Assembly: GCF_029379315.1 (NCBI RefSeq) | Contig: NZ_JAQYWQ010000006.1 | Location: 68,317-132,316 of the forward strand | DNA from: Nostoc sp. S13 | Lineage (GTDB): Bacteria; Cyanobacteriota; Cyanobacteriia; Cyanobacteriales; Nostocaceae | Length of the DNA: 64,000 nt | Direction of reading: 5' to 3' | Shown here: in pieces, positions 44,819-54,141 of the stretch | Layout: every line of letters begins with the position of its first letter | Numbering within the stretch: the stretch's first letter is position 1 | Notes under the pieces: model-generated | The model's input: the letters and a program-made list of their open reading frames with translations, nothing else | What the model was told of the DNA's origin: nothing | Databases searched by the model: none | Position numbers and translations under genes: made by a program

Positions 44819-47089
44819 ATGAGCACCATAGTAATAAATTCATCAGTTGATCTTGCGATTCCCGAATGGTTAAAAAAATCTTTGAAGGAGTCATCGACAA
44901 GTAGCGGCGCAGCGGAAGATGACCGAAGGCATAATGATACAGTCTTAATTGGTCGCGCATTTGAATTTGCTTACCAACTGCATCAAGGTCAATACCGCAA
45001 ATCGGGAGAACCATATATTGCTCATCCCATTGCTGTGGCTGACTTGCTGCGTGACTTGGGAGGTAGTGCTGCTATGATAGCAGCTGGATTTCTCCATGAT
45101 GTCGTTGAAGATACAGAAGTTACAAGTGAAGACATAGAACAGCGCTTTGGCCCAGAAGTACGGCAATTGGTCGAAGGTGTCACCAAGCTTTCTAAAATCA
45201 ATTTCACCAGCAAAACCGAAAGCCAAGCCGAAAATTTCCGGCGGATGTTTTTGGCAATGGCGCAAGATATTCGGGTAATTGTGGTGAAATTGGCAGACCG
45301 TTTGCATAATATGCGAACTTTACAATACATGTCAGAGGCCAGCCGCCGCCGCAGTGCTCAAGAAACGCGAGATATCTTTGCACCCTTAGCCAATCGCTTG
45401 GGAATCTGGCGGATTAAATGGGAACTGGAAGATTTGGCTTTTAAGTATTTGGAACCGGAAGCTTTCCGCCAAATGCAGGAACATGTTTCCGAAAAACGGA
45501 CGGCGCGAGAAGAGAAATTAGCCAAAGCTACAGACATTTTGCGAAAACGTTTGCAGCAAGCCGGAATCGACTGCCAGGATCTTAGTGGTCGTCCCAAGCA
45601 CCTTTATAGCATTTACCAAAAAATGCACCTACAGCAAAAGGAATTTCATGAAATTTACGATTTGGCAGCGCTGCGGATTATTGTTCAAACCAATGAGGAA
45701 TGCTATCGGGCGTTGGCGGTGGTTCATGATGCTTTTCGCCCAATTCCTGGGAGATTTAAGGACTATATTGGACTGCCAAAGCCTAACCGTTACCAGTCGT
45801 TGCATACTGGGGTGATTGGCCTAACTGGTCGTCCTTTAGAGGTGCAAATTCGGACAATCGAAATGCATCATATCGCCGAGTATGGGATTGCTGCCCATTG
45901 GAAGTACAAAGAAACAGGAGGTTCTAACATTAGCCATCTGACAGCGACAGATGACAAGTTTACTTGGCTGCGGCAGCTGCTAGAATGGCAAACTGATCTC
46001 AAGGATGCCCAAGAATATCTTGATAGCGTCAAAGATAATTTATTTGAAGATGATGTCTATGTCTTCACCCCTAAGGGGGATGTTGTTCCTTTAAGTCCCG
46101 GTGCTACCACTGTAGATTTTGCTTATCGCATTCATACGGAAGTGGGGAACCACTGTTCAGGGGCGCGGGTGAATGGGCGAATGGTGCCACTGTCAACACG
46201 GCTGCACAACGGCGATATTGTAGAGGTTCTGACCCAAAAGAACTGCCATCCGAGTTTGGATTGGTTGAACTTTGTCAGGACTTCGGCGGCGAAATATCGG
46301 ATAAAACAATGGTACAAGCGATCGCGCCGGGAAGAAAATGTCGCCCGTGGACGGGAATTGTTAGAAAAGGAACTTGGTAAAACTGGTTTTGATAGTTTGC
46401 TGAAGTCGGATGCGATGGAGACTGTCGCCGAAAAGTGTAACTACCATAGCGTGGAAGATTTACTTGCTGGTTTGGGTTATGGTGAAGTTACGCTGAACCT
46501 AGTGCTAAATCGTTGGCGAGAAGTGGCGAAGGGACAACAACCAGTTTCCACTGTGCCGCTATTTATTCCCAAAGAACCAAGTACATCAAAAGCTTTGCGA
46601 GATGCACCTGTAACTACTTCTCGCTCCACAGATTCGCCAATTGTTGGGGTGGAAGGTTTAGTATATTATTTAGCTGGGTGTTGTACCCCGATTCCTGGCG
46701 AACCGATTATTGGTGTGGTAACGCGAGGTAGGGGGATTTCAATTCATCGCCAAGGCTGCCATAATCTGGAGACTGTGGAGTATGAGCGCTTAGTACCAGT
46801 TAGGTGGAACCCAACCGCCGAAAATAGTGGTCGTCCGCACACGTATCCAGTGGATGTTCAAATTGAAGCCCTTGACCGCGTAGGGGTGCTAAAGGATATT
46901 TTGTCACGGTTGAGTGACCAAGGGATCAATGTCCGCCATGCCCAGGTGAAAACCTCTATTGGTCAACCGGCATTAATGGACTTAGGAATAGATATACGCG
47001 ATCGCTTTCAACTAGAGCAAGTCTTCGTTCAAATTAAGAAAATGAGCGACATTTTGAATATCCGCCGCGTTGGTCAAATTAACGAGTAG
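44819..47089 (+). CDS. Bifunctional (p)ppGpp synthetase/hydrolase (RelA/SpoT homologue)
   Basis: This enzyme makes and degrades the stringent-response alarmone. The 756-residue protein has an HD hydrolase domain (YIAHPIAVADLLRDL and GFLHDVVEDTE, about 60-100), a synthetase domain (YQSLHTGVIG, PLEVQIRTIEMH, about 330-355), a TGS domain (DDVYVFTPKGDVVPL, about 415-475) and a C-terminal ACT domain (RVGVLKDILSRLSDQGINVR). The HD His-Asp pair and ribosome-sensing regions are intact, as expected for the single Rel enzyme of cyanobacteria. The ATG at 44819 agrees with the family. Confidence 0.96.
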   Translation: MSTIVINSSVDLAIPEWLKKSLKESSTSSGAAEDDRRHNDTVLIGRAFEFAYQLHQGQYRKSGEPYIAHPIAVADLLRDLGGSAAMIAAGFLHDVVEDTEVTSEDIEQRFGPEVRQLVEGVTKLSKINFTSKTESQAENFRRMFLAMAQDIRVIVVKLADRLHNMRTLQYMSEASRRRSAQETRDIFAPLANRLGIWRIKWELEDLAFKYLEPEAFRQMQEHVSEKRTAREEKLAKATDILRKRLQQAGIDCQDLSGRPKHLYSIYQKMHLQQKEFHEIYDLAALRIIVQTNEECYRALAVVHDAFRPIPGRFKDYIGLPKPNRYQSLHTGVIGLTGRPLEVQIRTIEMHHIAEYGIAAHWKYKETGGSNISHLTATDDKFTWLRQLLEWQTDLKDAQEYLDSVKDNLFEDDVYVFTPKGDVVPLSPGATTVDFAYRIHTEVGNHCSGARVNGRMVPLSTRLHNGDIVEVLTQKNCHPSLDWLNFVRTSAAKYRIKQWYKRSRREENVARGRELLEKELGKTGFDSLLKSDAMETVAEKCNYHSVEDLLAGLGYGEVTLNLVLNRWREVAKGQQPVSTVPLFIPKEPSTSKALRDAPVTTSRSTDSPIVGVEGLVYYLAGCCTPIPGEPIIGVVTRGRGISIHRQGCHNLETVEYERLVPVRWNPTAENSGRPHTYPVDVQIEALDRVGVLKDILSRLSDQGINVRHAQVKTSIGQPALMDLGIDIRDRFQLEQVFVQIKKMSDILNIRRVGQINE

Positions 47090-47105
47090 GTGTGCCTATT
47101 GGTAG

Positions 47106-47131
47106 GGTGCGTTAACGCAGTGTAACGCACC
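47106..47131. repeat. Hairpin repeat after the RelA/SpoT gene
   Basis: GGTGCGTTA and TAACGCACC pair around ACGCAGTG. The motif GGGTGCGTTAACGC is a recurrent dispersed hairpin; a related piece is at 53468-53492. It may aid transcription termination after the gene. Confidence 0.7.
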
Positions 47132-47226
47132 AATTTCGGATTATGGTTAGTTTCGGTAAGTATTTTGAAGCAGTGAAGTAACTGAAGGTTTACTGTTAAT
47201 ACAAATCATTAATCGCTAATTACGAA

Positions 47227-47457
47227 CTATTCAACTTGTTGCCTAAGCGATGGTGTTAGAATCATTAGTCCTCTAACAACTTCTTCAGGAGTAGCCGTGC
47301 CATTGATTACCTTTGGTACAATCGCCATAACTTCTAGAGCCAGGTTTGTGGGAATTCCCTTTGCTTCTAATCGCTTCAATTCTAAAATATCAATACCTGC
47401 TGCCAATCCATCCAAATACTCTTCTACACTTACTCCCAAGTTTTCAATCTCCAACAT
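47227..47457 (-). CDS. Small conserved hypothetical protein
   Basis: The 76-residue acidic protein begins EIENLGVSVEEYLDGLAAGI and continues ELKRLEAKGIPTNLALEVMA, mostly helix, ending in LTPSLRQQVE. Its start is preceded by AGGAGATTATACTC, a reasonable ribosome-binding region. No family is recognised. Confidence 0.5.
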   Translation of the reverse strand: MLEIENLGVSVEEYLDGLAAGIDILELKRLEAKGIPTNLALEVMAIVPKVINGTATPEEVVRGLMILTPSLRQQVE

Positions 47458-47841
47458 GAGTATAATCTCCTATTTTTTGTTCCACCTCTTAGCGATCAAA
47501 GCCGATCAGGAACGTTTACCAATTCGCTGCACAAGTGATGAGCGTAAAAGTTGACAACCATTTTATAAGAAAAATGCCCACAAGAAAGCAAATCGACAAT
47601 ATCTAACTTCGGCAGTTCAAGATTTTGAGGTTTTATTCTAGATCAGTTCTGATTATCGAGTCGCTCATCTGCTTTTGGAAACACTGGCGGTTAGGGACTG
47701 ACAACAAATAAATTATCCAATCTTGTGGGGTGGACAGCGTTCGACTGACTTGTACTGAGCTTTGTCGTTGGCGCAGCCTAAAAAGAGAAGTAGGGCTCAC
47801 GCCGAAGTCTTGTCCCCCTTAGCTACGGGCCCTCGTGTCGC

Positions 47842-48036
47842 CATTGGTGTCAACTTAAGGTGAAAGTTAGTCTAGAAGCAGCATTTAGAGATTAATCTCG
47901 TTAATAGTCTCTGACTCTTAATGCATTCTGAGAGGCTCCGCCTTAAAACTTGCGTCAGAGCCGCGATGAGGTGCATTTCCAGCCAGAGACTGGAAACGAG
48001 ATTTTAAAAGAGTTTTGGCTTAAGTTGACACTAATG
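47842..48036. mobile_element. 195-bp terminal-inverted-repeat element, copy B
   Basis: It has the same ends as copy A: CATTGGTGTCAACTTAAG and CTTAAGTTGACACTAATG. The matching arms continue four bases outward (TCGC/GCGA). The surrounding DNA is a larger inverted repeat (CTTGTGGGGTGGACAG near 47723 and CCCACCCCACAAG near 48046). It contains a three-hairpin repeat in inverted orientation. No clear direct target duplication is visible. Confidence 0.8.
47897..48000. repeat. Three-hairpin dispersed repeat, copy 3 (inside element B, inverted)
   Basis: Bounded by CTCGTT and AACGAG, it contains TTTCCAGCCAGAGACTGGAA, matching the first hairpin of the copies near 38.2 kb, but read from the opposite end. 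Confidence 0.8.
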
Positions 48037-48140
48037 GCGAGACAGCCCACCCCACAAGAAGTAATTGAGTATTTTTTTATTTGGAAGTCCCTTATCATCC
48101 AATACAGTTCAGTTAAGCATTTCTTGCTTCTCTTCCTTCT

Positions 48141-48415
48141 CTTCCTTTGCGACGGCAGTCGCTACAACTCTTGGAACCCCCCTTCGGGTTCACCAGTCGC
48201 CTACGGCGGGAAACCCCCCTACAGCGCTGGATTCACCGCAACGCGCTGCCTCTTTTTTGCGACGGCAGTCGCTCATGGGGGAGACCACGCCAGATGCTTC
48301 AAGTCGGCGGAGCCGCCGCCAGGTGCTTCAAGTCGGCGGAGCCGCCCAACGCACTGGCTCCCCAACGCACTGGCTCCCCCTGTTCCCGCGCTGCCTCTCC
48401 TTTGCGGTTCGTTAA
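48141..48415. repeat. GC-rich cluster of dispersed repeats
   Basis: It contains two copies each of GCGACGGCAGTCGCT, of GCTTCAAGTCGGCGGAGCCG and of CAACGCACTGGCTCCCC, plus CCAGTCGCCTACGGCGGG. All are palindromic or nearly so. Reading frames of up to 176 codons here are by-products of the GC-rich repeats. Confidence 0.85.
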
Positions 48416-48512
48416 AAAAATTGACTTTGACAAAGAGTTTTAGCCTTAACCCAAGCGTATTGCCTTATCATCATATTTAAAATATTTAAAATAAATATTC
48501 AGGGCTTGTGCA

Positions 48513-48758
48513 ATGCGAATTTTGTTGATTGAAGACGACAAAGTTTTGCAAGGGGTGTTGCTGGCAGAATTGGCATCTCGGACTCCGCCCATATCTGCAT
48601 TGGTACCGGTAATTAGTAAATTTGCAAATCGTTGGGGACGTAACCGAATACTTCCGATTGGCTTTACTGTTGCCGCGATCGCTCCAGTGGTGTTAATTTT
48701 TAATGTCCATCGCGTGACAGAAGTCACACAATCCAATAGGCTGATCTTAAAGTGGTGA
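48513..48758 (+). pseudogene. Chimeric relic: response regulator start joined to MFS fragment
   Basis: The first 19 residues (MRILLIEDDKVLQGVLLAEL) are the start of a response-regulator receiver domain with its acidic DD pair. From about residue 27 the frame reads ALVPVISKFANRWGRNRILP and IGFTVAAIAPVVLIF, an MFS transporter fragment with motif A-like RWGRNR. The end is unrelated. The product would be 81 residues and neither part is functional, so I call it a recombination relic. Confidence 0.6.
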
Positions 48759-48882
48759 TTTTTGCCAATGCTCATCTGCACAAAAAGGTAAGCTTCGTTG
48801 ACTAGCATTTTTTGAGCACTATGTACAACATGTTACCTATCCTCTATCATCACTTAGTCGTTAATAACTACCTCTATAGAAA

Positions 48883-49212
48883 ATGCCCCTTAAAATTGTT
48901 CAGAACTTTGATGGCAGTTTTACTCTGGAAGCACAAGCTCAAGAAACTCTATTCAATTTATTGACAAGCGTTGCTTTCTTAAACCAAATTTGTCAACAGT
49001 TGCGGTGTGAACAAGTTAAATTTACAGAATTACTTTTCCAACCAGTTCCTTACAGCTTAACTACCACTAAAGGAATGTCAGCAGAATTTGAAAAGTATCA
49101 TGAATCTGATGAATATGCCATCGTAAACGTCCCACCAAATTTCATGTTTAGTGCTAAGATTTTTAAACCAAGTCGCCTTTGTGCAATTTACCAAAAATTG
49201 GGTAATGGATAA
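48883..49212 (+). CDS. Hypothetical protein
   Basis: The 109-residue soluble protein begins PLKIVQNFDGSFTLEAQAQE and has helices (TLFNLLTSVAFLNQICQQL) and strands (VKFTELLFQPVPYSL). It has ordinary composition and an ATG start. No family or partner is recognised. The neighbourhood is rich in relics, so it could be a recent import or a fragment. Confidence 0.5.
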   Translation: MPLKIVQNFDGSFTLEAQAQETLFNLLTSVAFLNQICQQLRCEQVKFTELLFQPVPYSLTTTKGMSAEFEKYHESDEYAIVNVPPNFMFSAKIFKPSRLCAIYQKLGNG

Positions 49213-49423
49213 TTTACAAAATAAGTTTTTCCTAAAAATAGCGTTTATCGTTTGTATGCAATACAGTCTGGACTATCTCCTAAAAAAGAGAGAGGCTTTG
49301 AATCTTACTCCCCAACGTTACAAGGGTTGGGGCTGTTCTTGTTAGGTCTGTATTGGACTCAACTAATAAGCGCTATAGCAATTCTCAATTCTGAAGGCAA
49401 ATAAGAAGTTTAATATTTGATGT

Positions 49424-49972
49424 ATGGCTTTTGAAACAAATCTTTCTTCTTTGGCATCCCTGGAATACATTCCTTACATCGACGATCGCGGTCAATTACC
49501 CGAACAATTTCAGGGTAAAATCGGGGTATATGCTATCTTTGACCAAAAAAAAGTACTTCAATTTGTCGGATACTCCCGTGATGTTTATCTCAGCCTCAAG
49601 CAGCATTTAGTTCGTCAGCCACAGCAATGCTATTGGGTAAAAGTTGAAACTATTGAACGCCCTAGTCGCACAATTTTAGAAAATACTGAAAATGCTTGGA
49701 TTGCTGAAAATGGCAGTGTGCCTTGGGGAAATGGGGAAAACAAAGAAAAATGGACTCATCCCATTGATGTCAAAGTGATAATGACACCTGAAGAACAGGC
49801 AAAATATCAAAATCCAGCTAATGATGAATTAGCACAAATAAAAATTATTAAAAATGTGGCACGGAGAGTAGAAGCAGAAATTTCAACACAATTGCTAGAA
49901 GGGCGTGGTTTGCAAATGCAAATTCGCTTCAATCCTAAATTGAAAGAAGAAGGTTTACTAGATTTGAAATGA
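49424..49972 (+). CDS. GIY-YIG nuclease family protein
   Basis: The 182-residue protein has an N-terminal GIY-YIG-like domain, GVYAIFDQKKVLQFVGYSRD (residues about 31-50), followed by VYLSLKQHL and the Glu/Asn helix (ILENTENAWIAENGSVP). The first motif is GVY and the second FVG, a variant used by several cyanobacterial members. A C-terminal region contains ARRVEAEISTQLLEGRGLQM. GIY-YIG enzymes cut DNA in repair or mobility; no specific role is known here. Confidence 0.8.
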   Translation: MAFETNLSSLASLEYIPYIDDRGQLPEQFQGKIGVYAIFDQKKVLQFVGYSRDVYLSLKQHLVRQPQQCYWVKVETIERPSRTILENTENAWIAENGSVPWGNGENKEKWTHPIDVKVIMTPEEQAKYQNPANDELAQIKIIKNVARRVEAEISTQLLEGRGLQMQIRFNPKLKEEGLLDLK

Positions 49973-50813
49973 AGCTAGTTATGGGGAAATTTGTTCAGAG
50001 TCTGCTTAAGCGATACCGTAATTCATAGACTTACAAATTTAGCAAACGGCGATCGTTTCGCTGGCGCGACTAATGCTCACACAGGGTTACATCAAGCCAT
50101 ACATGAACTACGGCATGGGTCAGTTAACGAACCAAAACAACTGCTGGCTTGATAGATTGCTGTATTGGTGAACGTGTTGATGGTGTTGTAAAGCTACAGG
50201 GATGCTTGCTCCCTTTGAGAGGGGCGTGAGTTCAACTGCCCTTAAAACGTGTTTATGAGGTCATGAGCGGATTTACCACAGGTAACAGGATTATATAAAG
50301 CTTGTATAAACTTGATTATTGCTTGACAATAAATCTCTTCAGCTTAAATATAAAATTAACTTATGTATTTTTCAGCACAATCATATATCACAAATTTATT
50401 TTTGCTAGAAAAAGAAATTGCATTTTTGCCAAGAACAAAACGAAATTTCATCAAGATATCGAATTTTAATAAGCGAACAAAATACATTTGTACAAAGGAT
50501 AAAATTTCGCTTATAAAAGTTTAAAATGTATTAGATTTTACAGAAGTTTACATCTTAAAGATTGGGTAAAGAAGTTTACTTGGACTGGGAATAGTGATAA
50601 ATATACAGGTATGTTGACTAAGCAAAATAAAGTACTCAAAAAAAGCATTCAAATAAGCTATTTTGCTCGAATTTTGGAAATTACGGCAGATTTCAAGGAA
50701 AGTGAAGTACACAATGATTCGTCCCAAAGCCATGTATAAACCCTGTTTTACTTCTGCATTCTGAATTCTGCTGTATTACTGAATAAAATTCATCGGTAGC
50801 TTTTGAAAAACTA
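49973..50813. other. Gene-free stretch
   Basis: A short open frame near 49991-50152 ends NGDRFAGATNAHTGLHQAIH-ELRHGSVNEPKQLLA. It reads like protein but is unidentified and may be a relic. The remainder is AT-rich with a pair of related motifs (AACGAAATTTCATC near 50438 and GATAAAATTTCGC near 50498). Nothing else is supported. Confidence 0.4.
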
Positions 50814-51076
50814 ATGAAACAGTTGCCTAAGTTTTTCAGCATGACTGCAAGTGAGCGCCTGCTTTTGGTTAATAATAGCTTCGCTTTCTTTATGAGTATT
50901 GCCTATTGCGCGTCATTGATAGCCCCTATTTACATAAAATATAGCGCAGACACTTCATTATTTTTGATGCTTTGCCGTTTATCGGAATGATAGTAGCGAT
51001 CGCCTTCTTACCATTTAACCCTATAGTCATTAAATTTGTAAAAAGTGGATTAAAGCTCATGAGAGGCGTTAATTGA
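50814..51076 (+). pseudogene. Frameshifted MFS transporter relic
   Basis: The first frame reads MKQLPKFFSMTASERLLLVN and NSFAFFMSIAYCASLIAPIY, an MFS N-terminus, and ends at a TGA near 50990. A second frame then continues DALPFIGMIVAIAFLPFNP and KFVKSGLKLMRGVN to a stop at 51076, like a terminal transporter helix. Most of the protein is deleted between the two. Confidence 0.55.
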
Positions 51077-51181
51077 AAGCCTAATTACTTACTTTATCAA
51101 AACCTTCAGTAAGCTGAGATTTTTCACTAAAAGTGCGGTGAAGTTATAGCAAATTATTTTTAGTAGTAGCGGAGGACATTA

Positions 51182-52810
51182 GTGACTGTGATTAAAACTT
51201 ATTCATCCTGTAAACAAGCGCTTGGAATTGTGACGGTGGCATTAGTCTTTATCATGCCAACAATTAGTAGTAGTGCTAAAGAAAGTCAGTGTAGATCGGA
51301 TAATCAGTGGAGGTTGGGTGGTCAGAACCTAAACAATACTCGCTATCAAGCAGATGAGGAATACCTCAATCCAAAGAACGTAACACACTTGTCTCCCAAA
51401 TGGGTTTTTAGTGCAAGTGGTGAACTCTCTGCTACACCAGCAGTTGTAGATAAAACTGTATATATACCTGACTGGGGCGGTAATTTTTTTAAGATTGATG
51501 CACAGACGGGTACACAGATTTGGGCAAATAGCATTGCCAGCTATATTAATGATCCAAGTATCCCCAAAGCTGTCTCGCGCACAAATCCAGCAGTTAAGGG
51601 GAATAAAGTGATTATTGGTAGCCAGGAAAATGCTTTCCTGATCGCAGTTAACAAAGATACTGGCAAGCTAATCTGGAAAACAAAACTTGACGAACACCCG
51701 TATGCTGTTATTACTCAATCACCGACCATTTATGGCAATCGTGTGTATGTTGGAGTTTCCTCTTTGGAGGAAACAGCGGCTAACAATCCGAAGTACCCAT
51801 GCTGCACATTCCGTGGAAGCATGACGGCGGTAGATTTGAATACTGGAAAGCTTCTGTGGAAAACTTACACTGTACCGAAAAATTATGGTCAACCGGATGG
51901 CTATTCAGGTGGAGCAGTATGGGGTAGCACACCAGCAATCGATCCAAAGCGAAATTTGGTATATATAGGAACAGGTAATAACTACAATGTGCCTAAAACG
52001 GTAAAAAATTGTATTGCAAAACTCTCTTCACAGACAGCTCCTGATGAGTCGCAATGCCTTGATCGCAATAATTATATTGACGCGCTCATGGCACTTGATC
52101 TCGATACTGGCACGATTAAGTGGGCAAATAAACTAGAGGGATACGATACCTGGACTGTTGCCTGCTACTTTGGCGGTGTCTCCAATTGCCCTGACCCCAA
52201 AGGACCAGATTATGATTTCGCTCAGGCACCGATGCTTTTCACTGTGAAAGATGCGGGAAAATCGCGTGATTTACTTGGTGCTGGTCAGAAGAGTGGTGTC
52301 TTTTGGGCGCTTGACCCGGATACTGGAAAAGTTGTCTGGAGCCGAATTGTTGGTCCTGGTGGTCCTGCTGGTGGAATACAGTGGGGTTCGGCTACGGATG
52401 GTCAACAAATTTATGTCGCGATTTCAAACTACGGATTTGAGAAGTACACATTAGAGCCTTCAGGTAAAACTATTAACGGTGGGTCATGGAGTGCGCTTGA
52501 TGCAGCAACGGGCAAAATTATCTGGCAGACAGCAGATCCGGCAGGTGAAAGGGATATGGCTCCAATGACAGTAGCGAATGGAGTGGTGTATGCTGGCTCG
52601 ATGGCATCAGCAGCCGATAAGAATAACATGTATGCATTAGATGCAAAGACTGGTAAGATTCTGTGGAATTTTAACAGTGGAGGATCAGTAGTTGCAGGCG
52701 CAGCAGTGGTTGATGGTACAGTTTACTGGGGTTCTGGGTACACCCGCCTCCCAGGCGGGTTTAAGTCTAATAATAAGTTTTACGCATTCACAGTCTCGAA
52801 GCATCGGTAA
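51182..52810 (+). CDS. PQQ-type beta-propeller protein, polyvinyl-alcohol-dehydrogenase-like
   Basis: The 542-residue exported protein has a signal peptide (LGIVTVALVFIMPTISSSA) and repeated propeller blades with the tryptophan-docking pattern (DAQTGTQIWAN, DLNTGKLLWKT, DPDTGKVVWSR, DAKTGKILWNF). A vicinal Cys-Cys (KYPCCTFRGS) as in quinoprotein alcohol dehydrogenases is present, and DTWTVACYFGG resembles polyvinyl alcohol dehydrogenase. There is no CxxCH haem motif. The start is GTG with GGAGGA 9 bases upstream. PQQ use is inferred; no PQQ biosynthesis gene is in the window. Confidence 0.85.
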   Translation: MTVIKTYSSCKQALGIVTVALVFIMPTISSSAKESQCRSDNQWRLGGQNLNNTRYQADEEYLNPKNVTHLSPKWVFSASGELSATPAVVDKTVYIPDWGGNFFKIDAQTGTQIWANSIASYINDPSIPKAVSRTNPAVKGNKVIIGSQENAFLIAVNKDTGKLIWKTKLDEHPYAVITQSPTIYGNRVYVGVSSLEETAANNPKYPCCTFRGSMTAVDLNTGKLLWKTYTVPKNYGQPDGYSGGAVWGSTPAIDPKRNLVYIGTGNNYNVPKTVKNCIAKLSSQTAPDESQCLDRNNYIDALMALDLDTGTIKWANKLEGYDTWTVACYFGGVSNCPDPKGPDYDFAQAPMLFTVKDAGKSRDLLGAGQKSGVFWALDPDTGKVVWSRIVGPGGPAGGIQWGSATDGQQIYVAISNYGFEKYTLEPSGKTINGGSWSALDAATGKIIWQTADPAGERDMAPMTVANGVVYAGSMASAADKNNMYALDAKTGKILWNFNSGGSVVAGAAVVDGTVYWGSGYTRLPGGFKSNNKFYAFTVSKHR

Positions 52811-52833
52811 GATGTCAATAAGTAATAATGTAG

Positions 52834-53006
52834 GACTTACGCACTGTACAAATTTATTATCTTGTGTGTTAACGTAAATACGTCGTTTCAGGCTTTTATT
52901 AATCATCCTTTGATAAATAGCGATCGCGTAAAAAGTAGCGAAAAATCAAGGTTTAATGCCTGAAATCTATACTACACATTTGGTATTTACTGTCAATGCG
53001 TAAGTC
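52834..53006. mobile_element. MITE-like long inverted-repeat element
   Basis: GACTTACGCA (52834-52843) and TGCGTAAGTC (52997-53006) are perfect outer inverted repeats, continued imperfectly by CTGTAC/TACTGTCA. Inside, TTTCAGGC and GCCTGAAA pair, then ATCATCCTTTGAT faces ATCAAGG. The whole 173 bases could fold into one long hairpin. ATAATG occurs on both flanks, possibly a target duplication. There is no coding capacity. Confidence 0.65.
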
Positions 53007-53156
53007 ATATAATGTTTAAAATTCTCTCGAAAACGGGGGTGATCAACACAATTATTGGGCTTTTGGCGAAGGTCATTCGCTACTACACAAGTAAAGTTTA
53101 CCTCCGTGGACTAATGCAAAATCAAGGGTTTTTCTAACCCCGACAGCTATGCGTTT

Positions 53157-53453
53157 TTACTCCCAAGTAGACACATCTCGTAGCAAATTAGGAATTTCCC
53201 CTTGAGATAAGGGAAACTCCAGCAAGGTTTCTCTATAACCCAAATACCCAGATTCAGCAAACGACAAAAGCATTCGCGAAAGTGCTAACCAAACTTCCAG
53301 TTCGTATTCCCAATCACGATAACGTGAAGCTTGGCCAGCAATTGAACGTAGCGCCCAAAAATATGAATTTCTCACCACAGAGCCACCTTTCTTAAACTCT
53401 GGCAAATCTTCGTGGTGGATCAAAAGCACTTTATTTTCTATTTTGGCTCTCAT
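53157..53453 (-). CDS. Small hypothetical protein
   Basis: The 98-residue soluble protein begins RAKIENKVLLIHHEDLPEFK and has helical segments (YELEVWLALSRMLLSFAESG). It ends EIPNLLRDVSTWE. An ATG start is present without an obvious ribosome-binding site. No family is recognised. Confidence 0.5.
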   Translation of the reverse strand: MRAKIENKVLLIHHEDLPEFKKGGSVVRNSYFWALRSIAGQASRYRDWEYELEVWLALSRMLLSFAESGYLGYRETLLEFPLSQGEIPNLLRDVSTWE

Positions 53454-53847
53454 ACCTAAGCATTATCAATGGCGTTAACGCAGTATAGCGTACCCTACAA
53501 GCTCAAGATTTACTTAATCCCTAACCTACTACCACAGTCAATTCACCCGATCAAACTGACGTTAATCTAGTGAGATACAGCTTAACCTCACGCCGATAAA
53601 GCTGTGCTTTAAGTAGCTACACAAAAATATTTATGTGATTGCGAAGGTCGTGAAGCAATCGCAAGACTTTGAGATTGCTTCTCTACGAGACGCTACGCGA
53701 ACGTTCCGCTATGCTCCACTCGCAATGACAATGTATATTTAATTTTGCACAACTACTTATCTCCCCTTTCCTTTCCAAGGCTATGGTGTACACAGATTAC
53801 AAAAGAGCGATGTCTACGACGGGCTACGCCTACGCTCACTCAATTAG
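53454..53847. other. Gene-free stretch of dispersed repeats
   Basis: It contains the GGCGTTAACGCAGTATAGCG hairpin fragment (53468), a block around 53640-53740 with GAAGCAATCGCAAGAC, TCTCTACGAGACGCTACGCG and CCACTCGCAATGACA, and the GGGCTACGCCTACGC unit at 53820. All are recurrent repeat types of this genome. No gene is supported. Confidence 0.65.
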
Positions 53848-54102
53848 TTACGTTTTTTGATTGTGCGATTTAAACCGACCTGCAATAAATTCTCGCTTAG
53901 ATAAATGCTTTGTATCGCGTTTGGTGACTCGCTCTCGCCACATCTGGAAACTAGATTTCTTCATTTCGCGCCTCATTAGGGCAATTACGTGTTTCTCCAG
54001 CAGCCCAAACTGAGCCTCAATGGCATCAAAAGATGTTCTATCTTCCCATGCCATTTCAATGATGCGATCGATGGTTTGTGAATCAAGGTCAGGTAGCTTC
54101 AT
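53848..54102 (-). CDS. TIGR03643/DUF2805 family protein
   Basis: The 84-residue basic protein has the family pattern: IDRIIEMAWEDRTSFDAIEA (helix-turn-helix-like), FGLLEKHVIALMRREMKKSS and FQMWRERVTKRDTKHL. It ends in a basic tail. The family is widespread and of unknown function; the fold suggests nucleic-acid binding. It is 40 bases upstream of the ABC exporter stop codon region, on the same strand, but downstream in transcription. Confidence 0.88.
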   Translation of the reverse strand: MKLPDLDSQTIDRIIEMAWEDRTSFDAIEAQFGLLEKHVIALMRREMKKSSFQMWRERVTKRDTKHLSKREFIAGRFKSHNQKT

Positions 54103-54141
54103 TCTTTTTCTGGCAATTGATAAATTCGATCTATATACATT

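Noticed and set aside
47950..48480. Rightward frame of 176 codons and overlapping frames
   Set aside because: The frames cross the end of element B and a GC-rich repeat cluster; codon content reflects repeats, not a protein.
50548..50733. Leftward frame of 61 codons
   Set aside because: It is an AT-rich hydrophobic frame without a start signal or known pattern.
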